A DNA stretch of 64,000 nucleotides, taken from Juglans regia. Taxonomy: Eukaryota > Streptophyta > Magnoliopsida > Fagales > Juglandaceae. Position 1 is the first letter of the stretch; every line of letters begins with the position of its first letter. Below, in pieces: positions 37,245-49,112 of this stretch. The stretch lies in NCBI RefSeq assembly GCF_001411555.2, contig NC_049903.1, forward strand, positions 34,220,145-34,284,144, given 5' to 3'. A program made the translations under genes and the position numbers. The notes beneath the pieces are model-generated. The model was not told where the DNA came from, did not search any database, and was given only the letters and a program-made list of their open reading frames with translations.

Positions 37245-38260
37245 GGGGGAGGGGTTGGGCCCTTCTCGCCACCTGCTAGGGGCCCTAGATGAGGAGCGGG
37301 GTTGCCCACCTGGCCATGCGTCAGGGGGGGGGGAGCGGAAGCTAGGCGGGGCCCACTGCCCACCCCTAAGAACCTGCATAATAGTGTTTCGTTAAATTTG
37401 ATTTATTTACTTTGTTCGCAATACTCCGTTGCTAGAAAAAACATTATGTTTATATCTTTAATACATCAATCATTTATTATAAAAAAAGATAGCCACGAAA
37501 TTATCTAATAAGCAGGATTTTCAAACATATTCCAAACCTTCTCTCATTCGTTTGGTGGCATTGTTTGGAATGAATTTTGACGCACCTTTGTTACAATACT
37601 AAACTTCTGATAGTGTGCATGACATCGACCTTTGTGCCTCCGAAATGCATTGGACATTAACTCATCAACCGTTAGTCAATCCTCTCGCCGGCCAAAATTA
37701 AGTACAAACTCGTCCTTCAAAAAATTATAAACAATTAGCATAAATACAAACTAATATTAAATTAACATGTTATACTTAATTTTTTGTTAAGTAACTTATT
37801 GTCAGACAACAATTTTTGTTGTGGTCTTTCACATCTTGGAAAACTTTAGCCACAGAGGATGTAGCCATTAATGCATATGTGCGAGTAAGGGTACAAACAC
37901 AAGAAGCAAGACAAGCTGCCGAATTTCCAGAACCACCGGTGTAATCATCAGAAATATCAACTTTAATTTTTTTCGTTTTCCTTACTTTCTATATGCAGAC
38001 ACCCTTTGGAGTGCCTCGACCTCGACGCTGACTTACAACAACTATATATACGTATAGTAATTAAACCACATTTTAATTAAATACTAATATATTGAAAATG
38101 TATATTACTTAAATCGAGTAATAAATGTAGAGTTTAATTTGGTAAAATACCTTCTTCTGAGTTAGGTGATTTTGGCCCACCATTCATGGCAGGTGAACCA
38201 ATTGGGGAGTCAGTAATGAATGGAAATGGCACATGAGTTGCTTTGCGTTTGGGAGACATA
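36157..38260 (-). pseudogene. plant transposase of the Ptta/En/Spm type (TNPA-like role), broken
   Basis: The minus-strand start at 38260 gives MSPKRKATHVPFPF and a GT donor after NSEE. Later parts are 37980-37830 (a GSGNSAACLASCVCTL block and KVFQDVKD), 37730-37570 (VDELMSNAF and RRHKGRCHAHYQK), 36660-36561 (TQLYAKTDKNRNGVWASPEA, donor GTAAGT) and 36496-36157 (VQIFSQIFGSRSGYLRGLGR, then a Glu/Lys/Leu-rich coiled coil). That order, including the C-terminal coiled coil, fits the Transposase_24 (Ptta/En/Spm) family. In-frame stops (after GVCI and after FGRRED) make it a pseudogene. A hAT MITE sits in the intron between 36660 and 37540. Confidence 0.7.
36779..37368. mobile_element. hAT-type MITE nested in the CACTA element, 590 bp
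   Basis: The left end is TAAGGGTGCTAC and the right end read inward is TAGGGGTGGGCA, an imperfect inverted repeat of the kind seen in the two other hAT elements here. Flanking 8-bp duplication: AGAACCCG (36771-36778) and AGAACCTG (37369-37376), seven of eight identical. Both ends are strikingly GC-rich (runs of G and C near 36790-36910 and 37240-37365) while the middle is AT-rich with a TA microsatellite at 37217-37241. Confidence 0.75.
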
Positions 38261-38339
38261 TCCGTTTGAAACTGTAATAAATTATTATTCTAAAAAATGT
38301 TACGTAGATTTATAACAATGATACTTACACAAACAGGAC

Positions 38340-38995
38340 ATCCTGTGTATTTTTATTACAAACAGGACAAGCCACTCCAACCAGACAAGTTTTCGTATGT
38401 TGAGAAATCATTTATTGTCCACGGCACTGCAGCATGCATCTTGAACTCCCGCGACGAGGCCGCATCAGATGTACTAACACCCTGATCCCACAACTCTTTC
38501 AACTCTGCAATCAATAGCTGCAGATATACGCCTATTTCATTCTCTGGTGACCCTGGCCCTGATATCAGTAGAGTCATCATAAATACGGATCCTTCGTGCA
38601 CTTCCAAGGTGGCAAATTATATGGCATTAAGATGACATGCCAAGTACTATGGAAAGTGCTCATGTTGCCAAATAGATTAAAATCATCAGTTGCTAAACCA
38701 ATACGTACATTGCGAGGTTCTTCGGCAAACCATGGGTATTCGACATCAAATTTCTTTCATTGCAAAGAATTTGCAGGATGCGAAAGAAAGTTTTCATTTC
38801 GGACTCTTTTTGTGATGCTAAAACATATCTTTTGCAGTCAACCAGGACGTAAACAATCTTTGAAGTCGAAGAATTAACGAAAAATGTCTTAACACTTTTT
38901 GGGGTACATTACGCTTATCAGATGTCCATCTTGACTCATGACACATTGGACATGAATCAAATTTTGCATATTGCTGCCAAAAGAGAATACAACAT
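38340..38995 (-). pseudogene. TNP2-type (Transposase_21) transposase fragment
   Basis: From the right on minus: a FWQQYAKFDSCPMC zinc-finger-like block (38990), a PQKVLRHFSLIL block, a RNVRIGLATDDFNLFGNMST block (about 38715), then VFMMTLLISGPGSPENEIGV, AELKELWDQGV, and AVPWTINDFSTYENLSGWSG (38410). This order is that of the TNP2 transposase domain of plant CACTA elements. It is cut by frame changes, and the C-terminal DUF4218 part is absent, so the element lost it by deletion. TNP2 lies upstream of the TNPA-like gene on the same strand, as in En/Spm. Confidence 0.8.
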
Positions 38996-39333
38996 TCTTA
39001 CAAGCGTGAATGATATTATAATAAAACACATAATTTTTCTGTTCAAATGAGACTATACCGTTTGAACATATGTGTGTTTAGTTCGAGAGTAAAGCACTCC
39101 TTTTAGTCGAAGGAGTAGGAAGCGCCAATGATGATGGATTGCTATGCAGGTTAGGAGAATTGCTATGCCAGTACAGGGTATACTTAACTTAGTGGTTAGC
39201 TTTCAGATTGTAATTATGGTTAGTTCGAATAGAATATTTTTTGTTCGAATGGGTTGTTTCTTTAATATAATATAATTACAATTTTATTTATACTTTATTT
39301 ATATTTGTTATGGTTTATGATCAACAGTGATCT

Positions 39334-40319
39334 AATGGCAACTAGTGGAAGAAAATGTGGGAGAGAAGCCGACCAACCTAGCGGAGAAGCTAGTGCTCAG
39401 CCGCGAAGACCGATATTGGTTGAACAGGAGATCATTCTATATGACTTCCGTGATATTGCTTGGGATGGACAGAGCATATACTCCATCATCACCTACCGAT
39501 GATGAGCAGCGATCTGTCAGCAGAGGGGTGTTGCCTATCCGGACATGGTCGATGAGTTTTACCGTACCATGGGTGAGATGGAGGCTAATACGGATACCTT
39601 CACCTTTACGTTCGGGGAGTGAGTATTATTATCTCACCCTTTGTTATTTCTGATTTTATTGGTATCCCGTGCGTGATTGGTAAATACCCTGCACCGGTTG
39701 TGCTAGATGTAGGGACAGATGGTGAGGGTGATAGTGAGGACCATGCTCCAGTAGATGATGGTCACACAGACGATGAGGTTCTTCAGATGATGATGGATGC
39801 TTCGGCTCCTCCATATGATGGCAGGAAGGTCATCAGGTAAGTAGACTTTACAACATTTTTTAGAATGCTAAATTTAATTATTTCCATTAACGTCGATTTG
39901 AGGAAACACAAGACAGATTTCAACATCGAGCGAGCTAGATTTATGTTACAAATAGCTCGAGGAGAGCCGATTGATCTGCAATTATATTTCTTCCTCCATA
40001 TTCGATATGGGTCACATTATTCTAGTGGAGGCAGTCTACCATTTGTATTGATGGTCTCTAATCTCCTAGTCCAATTGGGGGTTAATGTGCAAATGACTGA
40101 GAAGAGGCAACCACAAATCTAGCCTCTAGCAAGATGACATTCAGCAGGAGTGAGGGTCACTTGCAGAAGACTCGAGCTAATATTCCAGCAGCACAAGATA
40201 GTGGCACAACGAGTGATCCATCTTCTACTCTTATTGGTGTTCAAAGACAGTCTGCTAGGGCTACTTTGGATGAGTTACGATCTCTGCTCGAAGAGGATTT
40301 TGAGCTACTTACCAGATAG
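39334..40319 (+). pseudogene. passenger gene resembling 'putative plant transposon protein' (Transposase_32-like)
   Basis: On plus, a start at 39334 (MATSGRKCGREADQPS) leads in the same frame, through two stops, to QQRGVAYPDMVDEFYRTMGE and a candidate donor near 39619. The next part (39680-39837) is acidic, DVGTDGEGDSEDHAP. A GT donor follows, and the third part (39900-40120) has ARFMLQIARGEPIDLQLYFF and SLPFVLMVSNLLVQLGVNV. The pattern resembles the plant mobile-element protein family called Transposase_32, but I recognise it by pattern only. It is divergent from the two minus-strand transposase genes. Confidence 0.4.
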
Positions 40320-40689
40320 ATAGTTTTAGTTTTTATTTGACTTTTTTATGATGTATCAAACATTATACTTTTGGGATGTAATTAGTGTATTATTTTTATT
40401 TTTGGTGTTTGCTGGCTTGTTTATTGTCAAAAATATTTTTTTCTTATTTTGCTAAAATAATATATATTTAACTAAAAATCTTATTTAACACAAAAGAACT
40501 CAATAAAATATTTTTAAATTAATTACATAAAATTAATTTATGAATATGAAATACTTTAATTCACCATAAATAATACTTATATAATATATCTATATTTCTT
40601 ATATTTTGAAAATGATAACTAATAAGTTAAAAAAAATTATTTATTTTTAAGGTATTTTGGATCCCTTTCAATAAATTATTATAATTAAA

Positions 40690-41135
40690 CAATCTCGTTC
40701 GTACGCATATTTTAGCATTGGAACTAAGTTCATACCGTTTGAACCGAACACTTCCATTCAAACAATATTGAATCAAATTCCTGCCAATTTTTTTTATAAT
40801 TTCCCATCAAAGAAGTCATTCGAATGAATAAATGTCATGTTTGAATTAGTTCGAACAAAATTTTTTTATGTTCGAACTATCTTGCAATCATCCCACCAGA
40901 TTTTCTCACCAAAAAACTTTCGTTCAAACATAAAATTTATGTTCGAACTGTTTTGAACTTCCCCCGGCTAAATTATATGTAATTTTCCGCCAATATTATT
41001 ATTCGAATAGAGAATAAACCATTCGAAGAGACGTTAAGTCTCTGTTCGAACATATGTTTACCTGTTCGAATGTATTTCTATTTTTGGGACGATATATTTC
41101 GTCACAGAAGATCTAGTTCAAACGGATACTTATCC
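40690..41135. repeat. right subterminal TTCGAA-repeat region of the CACTA element
   Basis: Repeated TTCGAAC, TTCGAAT, GTTCGAA and CATTCGAA motifs in both orientations, mirroring the left subterminal region. Confidence 0.6.
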
Positions 41136-41437
41136 GTTCGAACGCCTTGAGAACCTCATCCATGTTTTGAGACAAAATTTAAATTTCGTCCCGAATAAGT
41201 ACTTTTAGGGACGAAATTAAATCTGTCCTTAAAAAATTTCATCTCTAAAAATGAAATTTGTTGTAGTGATTCTCTGCTCGATAATCTGGGTCATAAATTA
41301 AAGGCATTTGCATATATAATATATATATTACTATTATTATTATGGTTATTGCTGATTGATTGGTTACTGTTCATTTGCACAAGTTTAGGTTTATTAATTA
41401 TATAGAAAGTAATAATATTCAAAGAGCGCCATTGATC

Positions 41438-42591
41438 GTTTAGAAAAAACTCTCTTCTTTCTCTCTAAACTCTCCCAAACTTATATCTAACGAAGGGGGT
41501 GGGAGCTTTGGCTCCTCCCCCTGCCCCTCTTTTACCTTTCGCCTCCCTTCTCATCTGTCCATTTTATTTTCTGTATAGTGTTTTTTGGTTTCATTTTTGT
41601 AATTTTAGGCAAAATAAGGGAGGATCGCCGTTCGGGTCTGTCCAGCCGTCGCCCTTCAACACGCGCCCCACCTGGATGATGCCCAACTGCCGATCTTCAA
41701 GACCACTGAATCCGGCATCCATCAGAGTGGAGCGTAGCTCGTACGCGCGGGAGGAAGTTCCTGATCTCATCTGCACGTGGCCATCACGCGCCATTGAGGA
41801 GCCTTCTGCTAACGCCACACTCGGCTTCTCCAGAATCCCTGACTCTAAGACTTCCAAGATTGACCATTGGCTTTCCTCCCAGAGTAACTAGTGTTCTGCA
41901 CGTGCCACTGCCGACGCTTTGTGCACTGTTCATCCGTTTCATTTCAGTATTTATGTTTTTCTATTTTTCTGTTGTTTCGTTTTTTCATTTTGACCTGAGT
42001 GAGGTGTTGAGCCTTTGGATCAGACGCAATCTAGGGCAAGAGCAGTTCGAGAGAGGCGAGCGATGCTAGGACCGGTGGTCATATGGCCAGTGCTTGTGCA
42101 TAGGTGCCTCCTGCGCAGAGGAGGTTGTTTGTCTGTGAGTGAGATGGGTACTCGTGCTGTCGGGGCTCAAGATGTCGATGCTTGCAGTGGACGTGACGTC
42201 CGGGTTCATACCGATGCTTGTGGCTCTATAGTTGTTAATGTGTTTTATTTGTAGTTTTATTTGTCGTTTTAGTTATTAATAAAATAGAAAGAGGCTATTG
42301 AATTTGGTATCCATAGTAGTGTCTCATACTCTTCCTCCCTAGGAAGATAGAGGGGGCCTTTAAGTTTTGTTTTATAGAGCGCTTTCTCTGTTAAGAGAGA
42401 GTTTTTTAGAAATTAAGACAATATCTGCCACAAACGAATTTGTGTGTGGAGAAGTTCCAGAACTGATGCGTAGTTTAGCTTATAATCTAAATTTTTCATG
42501 TATTGATAAGTCAATGTTCATTAATAAAATGAGTATGTTTCTATAAAACAAATACAAAAAAAAAAAAAAAACAAAAACAAAAACAAAAATG
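41438..42591 (+). mobile_element. poly(A)-tailed retrotransposed segment (non-LTR type), 1.15 kb
   Basis: It is flanked by a perfect 14-bp duplication GAGCGCCATTGATC (41424-41437 and 42592-42605). It ends in ATAAAACAAATAC plus a long A-rich tail, (A)16 and then CAAAAA units. An open frame of 130 codons (41499-41891) on plus and one of 88 codons on the opposite strand have no recognised domain. The stretch at 41630-41880 is less AT-rich than its surroundings and could be a piece of L1 ORF or of a host transcript. The 5' end AAAAAACTCTCTTC is echoed in reverse near 42376-42413. Confidence 0.8.
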
Positions 42592-43004
42592 GAGCGCCAT
42601 TGATCACATGGGTGTGTCGACTCCAAGTTACCGCCAATAAACTAATTAGTGCAACGTACTAAACGTGGTTTGAGCTTGGCCCCCATGCGTAAACGTACTC
42701 ATGTACTCTCCTACCAATCTATATATGAGGTTTGAATTCATGAAGTAAAACACCGCAGAAGTGGCAGCAGCCAATATATACGCATATTATATATGGTGCT
42801 CTACTGGCCACTCAGTTGGGCTTTAGTACTGATGGTTCACACATCTATTCCTACCATGTGCACCTTTGCTTAAGCTTGTGGCAAAAACCTGGCTAATCAA
42901 TTCGCCAATGACCAGGGAGAGAGTACTTTGTTCCTAATTGGGTACAGATATTGTGTATGGGCACGGCTATGGGTCCCAAATTCGGGACCCATTTTGTGTC
43001 CCGA

Positions 43005-43370
43005 ATAGGTTTTTTATTTTTATTTTTTTATTTTTTTTATGTATTTTTTTAATCATCATAAACATTTTTTAAAAAAATAAAAAAATCACAACATCATTAA
43101 AAAAAATTTTTTTAATCATTCAATTAAAAAAAATTACATTCAGGACACACTTTGGTTGTGTTTGGATGTTGAAGTGAGTCGAGTTGAGTTGAATTGAGAT
43201 AATAAAATATTGTTAGAATATTATTTTTTAATATTATTATTATTTTGAGATTTGAAAAAAATTGAATTATTTATTATATTTTATGTTAAAATTTAAAAAA
43301 ATTATAATAATAAATTGAGATGAATTAATAAACCAAACGAAACCTTTGAGTCCCGAATTCGGGACCTAAA
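43005..43370. mobile_element. family B-like element interrupted by a family A MITE
   Basis: The left part has AATTCGGGACCCATTTTGTG and a T/A-rich core; the right part has GTCCCGAATTCGGGACC, so the ends are inverted GTCCCGAATTC-type repeats. Between them lies the family A copy. Confidence 0.55.
43153..43345. mobile_element. MITE family A copy nested in the previous element
   Basis: It begins GGTTGTGTTTGGATGTTGAA and ends GATGAATTAATAAACCAAAC. The ends TTGGTT/AACCAAA are imperfectly inverted. Confidence 0.7.
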
Positions 43371-44029
43371 GTATTTTCCTGTGTATATCTCTGTCTGAGT
43401 TGTAAAAATATTTGAGTCGTGATGATGCATGCCATTACATGCACGCACGATCGGTCTTGTCAACTTTTGCAGCAATTGAATGAACATACGCCACAAAAGC
43501 TTAACGCAGCGCTGAAAACATGGAGGACGTGCTAAAAAAGGGTTAATGTTGTTAGGTGCTGGTGGAGTTAGTCAATCTACAGTCGTTAAATGGAAACTGT
43601 TCATATAAATCTATATAATTATATTTAAAAAAAAATTATAATTATAATAATATCTTTTATATATTTTTTTGTTTACCTTTATTCATTAATAAAATTACAC
43701 ACAGTCCTTCACTTACGATTGAAAATAGATTTTCTCGGTGTTGGTGACCCGATGGGTGGATATCATATCTGTGTACACAGAAGCTCAATCCAAATTGAAA
43801 ACCCACTAGGCCCTTGCCCAGGAAGGAATGGGCTCAGCCTATAATATGCATCTTCCAGGCCCAGTACATGAGACAAAACCAACGTGAATTAAAAAAGTGT
43901 ACGTAATGACACTGACACAATATGAAAGGTGTCTGATGATGCGTGCACCGCTCCTCCAGGGGTGCATTTCATCTACCTTCCTCAAATCAAAATTAGAGCG
44001 GTACTCTGTCGGTGGAGTAGTACTGTTCA

Positions 44030-44205
44030 TTTATATGGTTAGTTATTTTTTAATTATTTTTTATATTTTTAAATATTTTTTAAAAATACAAAAAAAATAT
44101 TAATACAGTTAAAATTACTTTCTTAATTATTAAGTTAAAAAAATAAATAAATAAATTCCTCAACGCTATACTGCAGCGGTCATCTTTAAACAGCATAGTA
44201 GCTTT
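44030..44205. mobile_element. MITE family B copy
   Basis: Left: TACTCTGTCGGTGGAGTAG. Right: ACTGCAGCGGTCATC. The core is T-rich then A-rich and ends TTAATTATTAAGTTAAAAAA. Confidence 0.5.
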
Positions 44206-44529
44206 TCTCATCTAATTAATGAACGGGGGCTCCAGAAAATACGGCAATCTTTGAAATTAGGAGGCTCCATCTCTCATCTGACACGACTGCCGGTGGCACC
44301 CATACTGCTGAAATTTGCAACCCTGACCCAACCTCCTCATTAAATGCATGCACCAGTTACGCCATTGCCTCCACAACAAATAATGCCTCTCGGTCTGATC
44401 CTCCCCGTGACACGTATACAATAAGCAAGACTCTGTTTGGATGTGAAGTTGAATTTATAAGATGAATTGAATTTTTTTTATAAATAATGAGTTAAAATAA
44501 TAGAATAAATTTTGTAGAGTTTATTTAAA

Positions 44530-45270
44530 ATGAATTTATATGTGTTTAGATATAAAGATAACTTTAAATGTATTAATGAGAAATTGAAAAATGTTATAGA
44601 CCTCTCATATAAAAGATCAGGTGTTAAATTGAAAAAGATTGTAATTATTACGTATAAAAAAATTTTAAATTTAAATAAATTTAGTGATTTGAATCTAATA
44701 CATGATCTAAGTTTAATGGGAGGCCCATAATTAATCTCTCTTCATAATACATGATCCAGAGAGATTAAATTAAATCAATTTAATCTAAGTTCCAAACCGT
44801 CATTAATTAATCTCTCTTCATCACCCATTTAAACGGAAATTAAACGTGAAAACGATAGATGTATATATTATATATAGGGTTAATTATACTTTATTTTTTT
44901 GAACTTTCGAGAGGATAACGTGTAATTAACTCATATGTATATTCATTCTTTATTTAAGATTATTTTAAATATATTTATAAGAAGTTAAAAAATATTATGG
45001 ATTCTTTATCTAAAGAACAGCTATTGAGTTGAAAAAGATTGTAGGTACTACGTGTAAAAAAATTTTGAATTAAGATAAATTTAGTGATTTGAAAAATAGA
45101 TATTTAGATATTATATTCATCTTAAAATTAGATTGAATTAAATTAATCTAAATTTAATCTAAGTTCCAAATTGTCATTAATTAATCTCTCTTCATCACCC
45201 ATTTAAACAGGAATTTAACGTGAAAAAGATAGATATATATTATATATAGGGTTAATTATACTTTATTTCC
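44530..45270. repeat. direct duplication of about 370 bp
   Basis: The marker TATATATAGGGTTAATTATAC occurs at 44871 and 45241, 370 bp apart. Both copies hold TTAATCTCTCTTCATCACCC followed by ATTTAAAC, and TTGAAAAAGATTGTA followed by AAAAAAATTTT. The copies have diverged by many substitutions and small indels. Confidence 0.85.
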
Positions 45271-46631
45271 TTAAACTTTCATTCAATTCACAATATAATT
45301 CTTAAACTATTAATTACATCAAAATAGACTCTTGAATTTTTAAAATTTCACAATCCTTCATTCCGTCTACCAACAACATTAAATCTAACGAAAATTTACA
45401 GTACATATATAATTTTCATCTAATTTATTATAATTAACCATATAAAATATAAAATAATATATGCTATCAATTAATAGTAAATCATTAATCATTAATCATA
45501 TATAAAATTATTTTATACTTAAGTGGTAAGCAAGTATATATGAATAATTTATATACATAATGAAATTATTTGATATTCATTAATTATATATAAATTAATA
45601 AAAAAATATTTAATAATTTATTATTTATTGATAATATATATTATTTTATATTTTATATAATCAAATATAATAAATTAGATAAAAATTATATCTTTATAAT
45701 AAATATTATATACATAAACAATATGTATAATAAATTTTCGTTAGATTTAATATTGTAGGTAGATAAAATGGAGATTGAAAAGTTTTAAAAATTTAATGAT
45801 CTATTTTGATGCCATTAGTAATTTTAAAAGGGTAATATAAATTGAATAAAAATGATAAAGTGCAATTAATCCTTTTATGTATATATTCATCCAATCGATT
45901 GAATATTCTGGTTGTACTTTAAGATTTTTATATCAACTTTAGAATTTTAAGTGAAACTGATAAAGTGGAGAATTGGTCATATATATATATATATAATTTA
46001 TTGAACAATTTGTTCAAAAAGCGTCAATATCTTACGACTCATGTTACGTTTATCTCTCTCTCGTACTTTAAACCTAAAAAGAAAAACTTTAAAAAATATA
46101 TAAATATGCTGACTATAGATTATCACCATAAAATATTATATTATATATTGCTGAGAAAAGGCATGGGATTGCATTCAATGAACCACAGTCCAAATTGTCC
46201 CGATCGAGATGGCATGCATATATGCATTGAAATGAGTTATTTGCCAGAAATGGTACCGGCCATTTAAATTACTGATAACCTAACATTTAATAAATTAATA
46301 GGCGTGTTGATCATGCATGCACGATCCTCTCGACATCAGTCATATCAGCATCTAACCATTACTACTACATAGAGAGCTGGCTGGCTAGCTGCTCGATCTA
46401 TGAACAAGTTGAGTATCTTTGTGAGATGAGATTTGCTCATTCGAAAAGCAAAAGATATGGAATAAAAACTGTAGATGATTGGTGTATGAAAACGTCGCTT
46501 ATGTAAAAAAAAGGAGGAGGAGAGGTCTACGCATCTGTCGCATCGATTGTCACTTCTGGTTAGAAATTGCATGGAACACTGCGTCTATCTGCAACCTGTT
46601 GTCATCATTATTACTGAGAAAAACGAAAGGA

Positions 46632-46822
46632 CGATGCTACAGCTCCGCTGGAACTATGCCACATGTTTTTATATGTTTTAATTTTTTTTTTTAACTTTAT
46701 AATTAAAAAAATATTTTTTAATAATATTATAAATTTTTTTATTTTTAAAAATTATTAAAAAAATTTATAAAAAAATAACTTAAAAAAAATTTATAAAAAC
46801 ACATGTAGAGCTCCCGCTGAAT
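46632..46822. mobile_element. MITE family B copy
   Basis: Left: GATGCTACAGCTCCGCTGG. Right: ACATGTAGAGCTCCCGCTG. The middle is TTTTT/AAAAA foldback. Confidence 0.55.
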
Positions 46823-47566
46823 AAGAAAATCCAAAAGCTCCCAAAAATAGGCATATAGCAAAGACCAAGATTCACCTCAACTTTTCGTAATCCAATATTC
46901 ACCTTAATTTAGTTAAAACTCTCCCTATCTTCTTTTATTTCAGAGACTCACCAGCTTTCTACGTAGTCTGAAAATATCGTATGAAAAAGCATCAGTACTA
47001 GAAATGAACATTTCGTATGAGATGATCAAAAGAATCGGGAATAAAATTCCGATATAAAAAACAAACTGAAAGAATGCCATATATATGACAATTAGGCACC
47101 CCAGCAAATAAATAATCCATAAAAAAGAAAAGGTTTAATAGAGTGCAACATGAGTTTCTATCTAATTAGTATAATGGGCTAGCTCCCTATTTTAAACGAG
47201 TAATGCTATATATTATATTATTATTTTATTTTAATCATATTAAATAATATACAATACTTTAAGACCATGTCAAGTGCCCAACACGTGACAATTAAGAGGT
47301 CATGTTTAGGATAGATACTTGCCCTATATGGGCAGATTTGATCATGCATGGGTAGGTGCTAGTTACAGCAAATACCGCTGGCTACAGTTAACGTTAATGG
47401 CCCATGGCTGGAAAATTCGTCTGTTACGGCTTCCTTTGTCCAGTTTTTGTGATAGAGTACTGTAGATCTCCACTCTAAGATCGTAGATATTATTTTTCTG
47501 TTTTATATCCTATTAAAATTTTACTATGAAAAAAACTATTATGCCCATTTAAGTGTACCGTCCTAA

Positions 47567-47712
47567 TTGACCGCTGGTCAAAAATGTTTTTTTTTTTACT
47601 TAATAATTAAATAAGTGATTTTACGTGTATTGATATTTTTTAAAAATATTTAAATGTATTAAAAGAAAATTACTAAACAGTACGCCTACCAATAAGAGTA
47701 GAGCGATATAGT
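47567..47712. mobile_element. MITE family B, short copy
   Basis: Left: TTGACCGCTGGTCAAAAATG. Right: CCTACCAATAAGAGTAGAGC. The core is TTAATAATTAAATAAGTG with an A-rich right half. Confidence 0.5.
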
Positions 47713-48644
47713 AACTCCACCCTTTTACTACATACATGTATCCTTTTGCAAAATGAATAGACAAATATTAATTTATTAAATTTTACTTAGAATAATATTA
47801 TCAATTTGTTTTTCAAACAGAATATATCTAATAAATGTTTAGTAGAATTTAAGTCAAACTTCAGTTTTAAGATCTCATTTGAAATTTAGATGAATTAAGA
47901 AATTGAGCCTAATTTTAAATTGAATTTAATATTTAAATATTAAATTTAATCTCAAATCATTAAATTTATCTCAATTCAAAATTTTTTTATATAAAATTTA
48001 TATTTTTTTAATTTCTTATAAATATATTTCATAAAATTCACTCAATCATAATTAATCATAATATATCGACATTGAAAACCTTAACGGAGAAGGAAGGAAT
48101 TAGTTCACATGCATTGCCAGCCCAAGATAAGTGCAGGCAGCCTAACATTTTGTCACAACTCGTTGCCTAGCCGTACCCAGCTTGGTTTGAACGGAATTTA
48201 CAAGAGCCGACGTTGCCACTTTTAATCATTTATTGGAGGGCCCTCCCTCGTTTATCTAGCCAATACCTACCTACTCGATTGCCACAATTTTCATTTAAGA
48301 GGGAAACAGTTTCTCGAAGAAAAGTCTTTCTCATCAATTATTATTTTATATTATATATCTTATAAAAAAATATCCTTACATCTTATAAAATAAATATAAA
48401 TATAAAATATAAAAATAAATAGTCATCTATACATAATATTCATTTTTTACAAAAATAAATAATTTTTTTTAATTATTATTTATTATCTCAAACTCTACCT
48501 CTTATATATCAATTATTTTTTTTAAGAGACCCTTGACAGAGAAGTCGGAGAGAGAGAGGGGTCGAGGAGAGGTTGATGAGAGAGAGAAATAGAAGAGAGA
48601 AAGCTTGGGGAGAGAGAGAACTTGAAAAGAGAGAGAGGCCAATA

Positions 48645-48838
48645 AGATTTTTATGAAAATTATTTTATCTCATTATTATAATTTTTTTAAAATTTTTTAA
48701 AAAATTATAATAAATAATTTATTTTTTAAAAATTTTAAAATAATAATAATATTAAAAATAATATTTTAAAAATATTTTATTTTATTTTTAATTTTTATTT
48801 AAAATCAGTTTATTTCATTTTACTATTCAAACCGTCCC
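48645..48838. mobile_element. MITE family A copy, reverse orientation
   Basis: ATTATTTTATCTCATTATTA at the left, AATAATAATATT core, and TTTACTATTCAAACC at the right. Confidence 0.6.
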
Positions 48839-48869
48839 TGAATCGTCTCACCCTCCCTATGTATAATTG

Positions 48870-49112
48870 AAGAGTGGCGCTAGGGCCACCGCTCCCAGCT
48901 ACTGCTGGAGCTACCGTTAATGTAATTGTGAGTTTTATTTTTTTTGTATTTTCTTTTATGTATTTTTTTAATACATTTAAATATTTTTAAAAAAATAAAA
49001 AAATTCATAATATTATTAAAAAATACTTACTTAATCATTAAGTAAAAAAAAATAAAAAAAAAACGGTAAAAACATTGATAAAAGGCATTGGTAAGAGTAG
49101 AATTATTCATAA
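48870..49112. mobile_element. MITE family B copy
   Basis: It starts AGTGGCGCTAGGGCCACCGC, then CCCAGCTACTGCTGGAGCTA. It ends GGTAAGAGTAGAATTATTC. Confidence 0.6.

Larger units (their letters stand above)
35418..41268. mobile_element. decayed CACTA (En/Spm) DNA transposon, 5.85 kb
   Basis: The right end read inward is CACTACAACAAATTTC and the left end is TACTACAAGTGAAATG, matching CACTA-type termini with one change in the first base. Beside each end is GTCTCAAAA/ACGAAATT material, and both flanks carry many TTCGAA-type subterminal repeats. Inside are a Ptta/En/Spm-type gene and a TNP2 fragment on minus, and a passenger remnant on plus. The expected 3-bp target duplication is not evident (CTA against ATT), consistent with age or an end shift. 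It also contains a nested hAT MITE (36779-37368). Confidence 0.8.
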
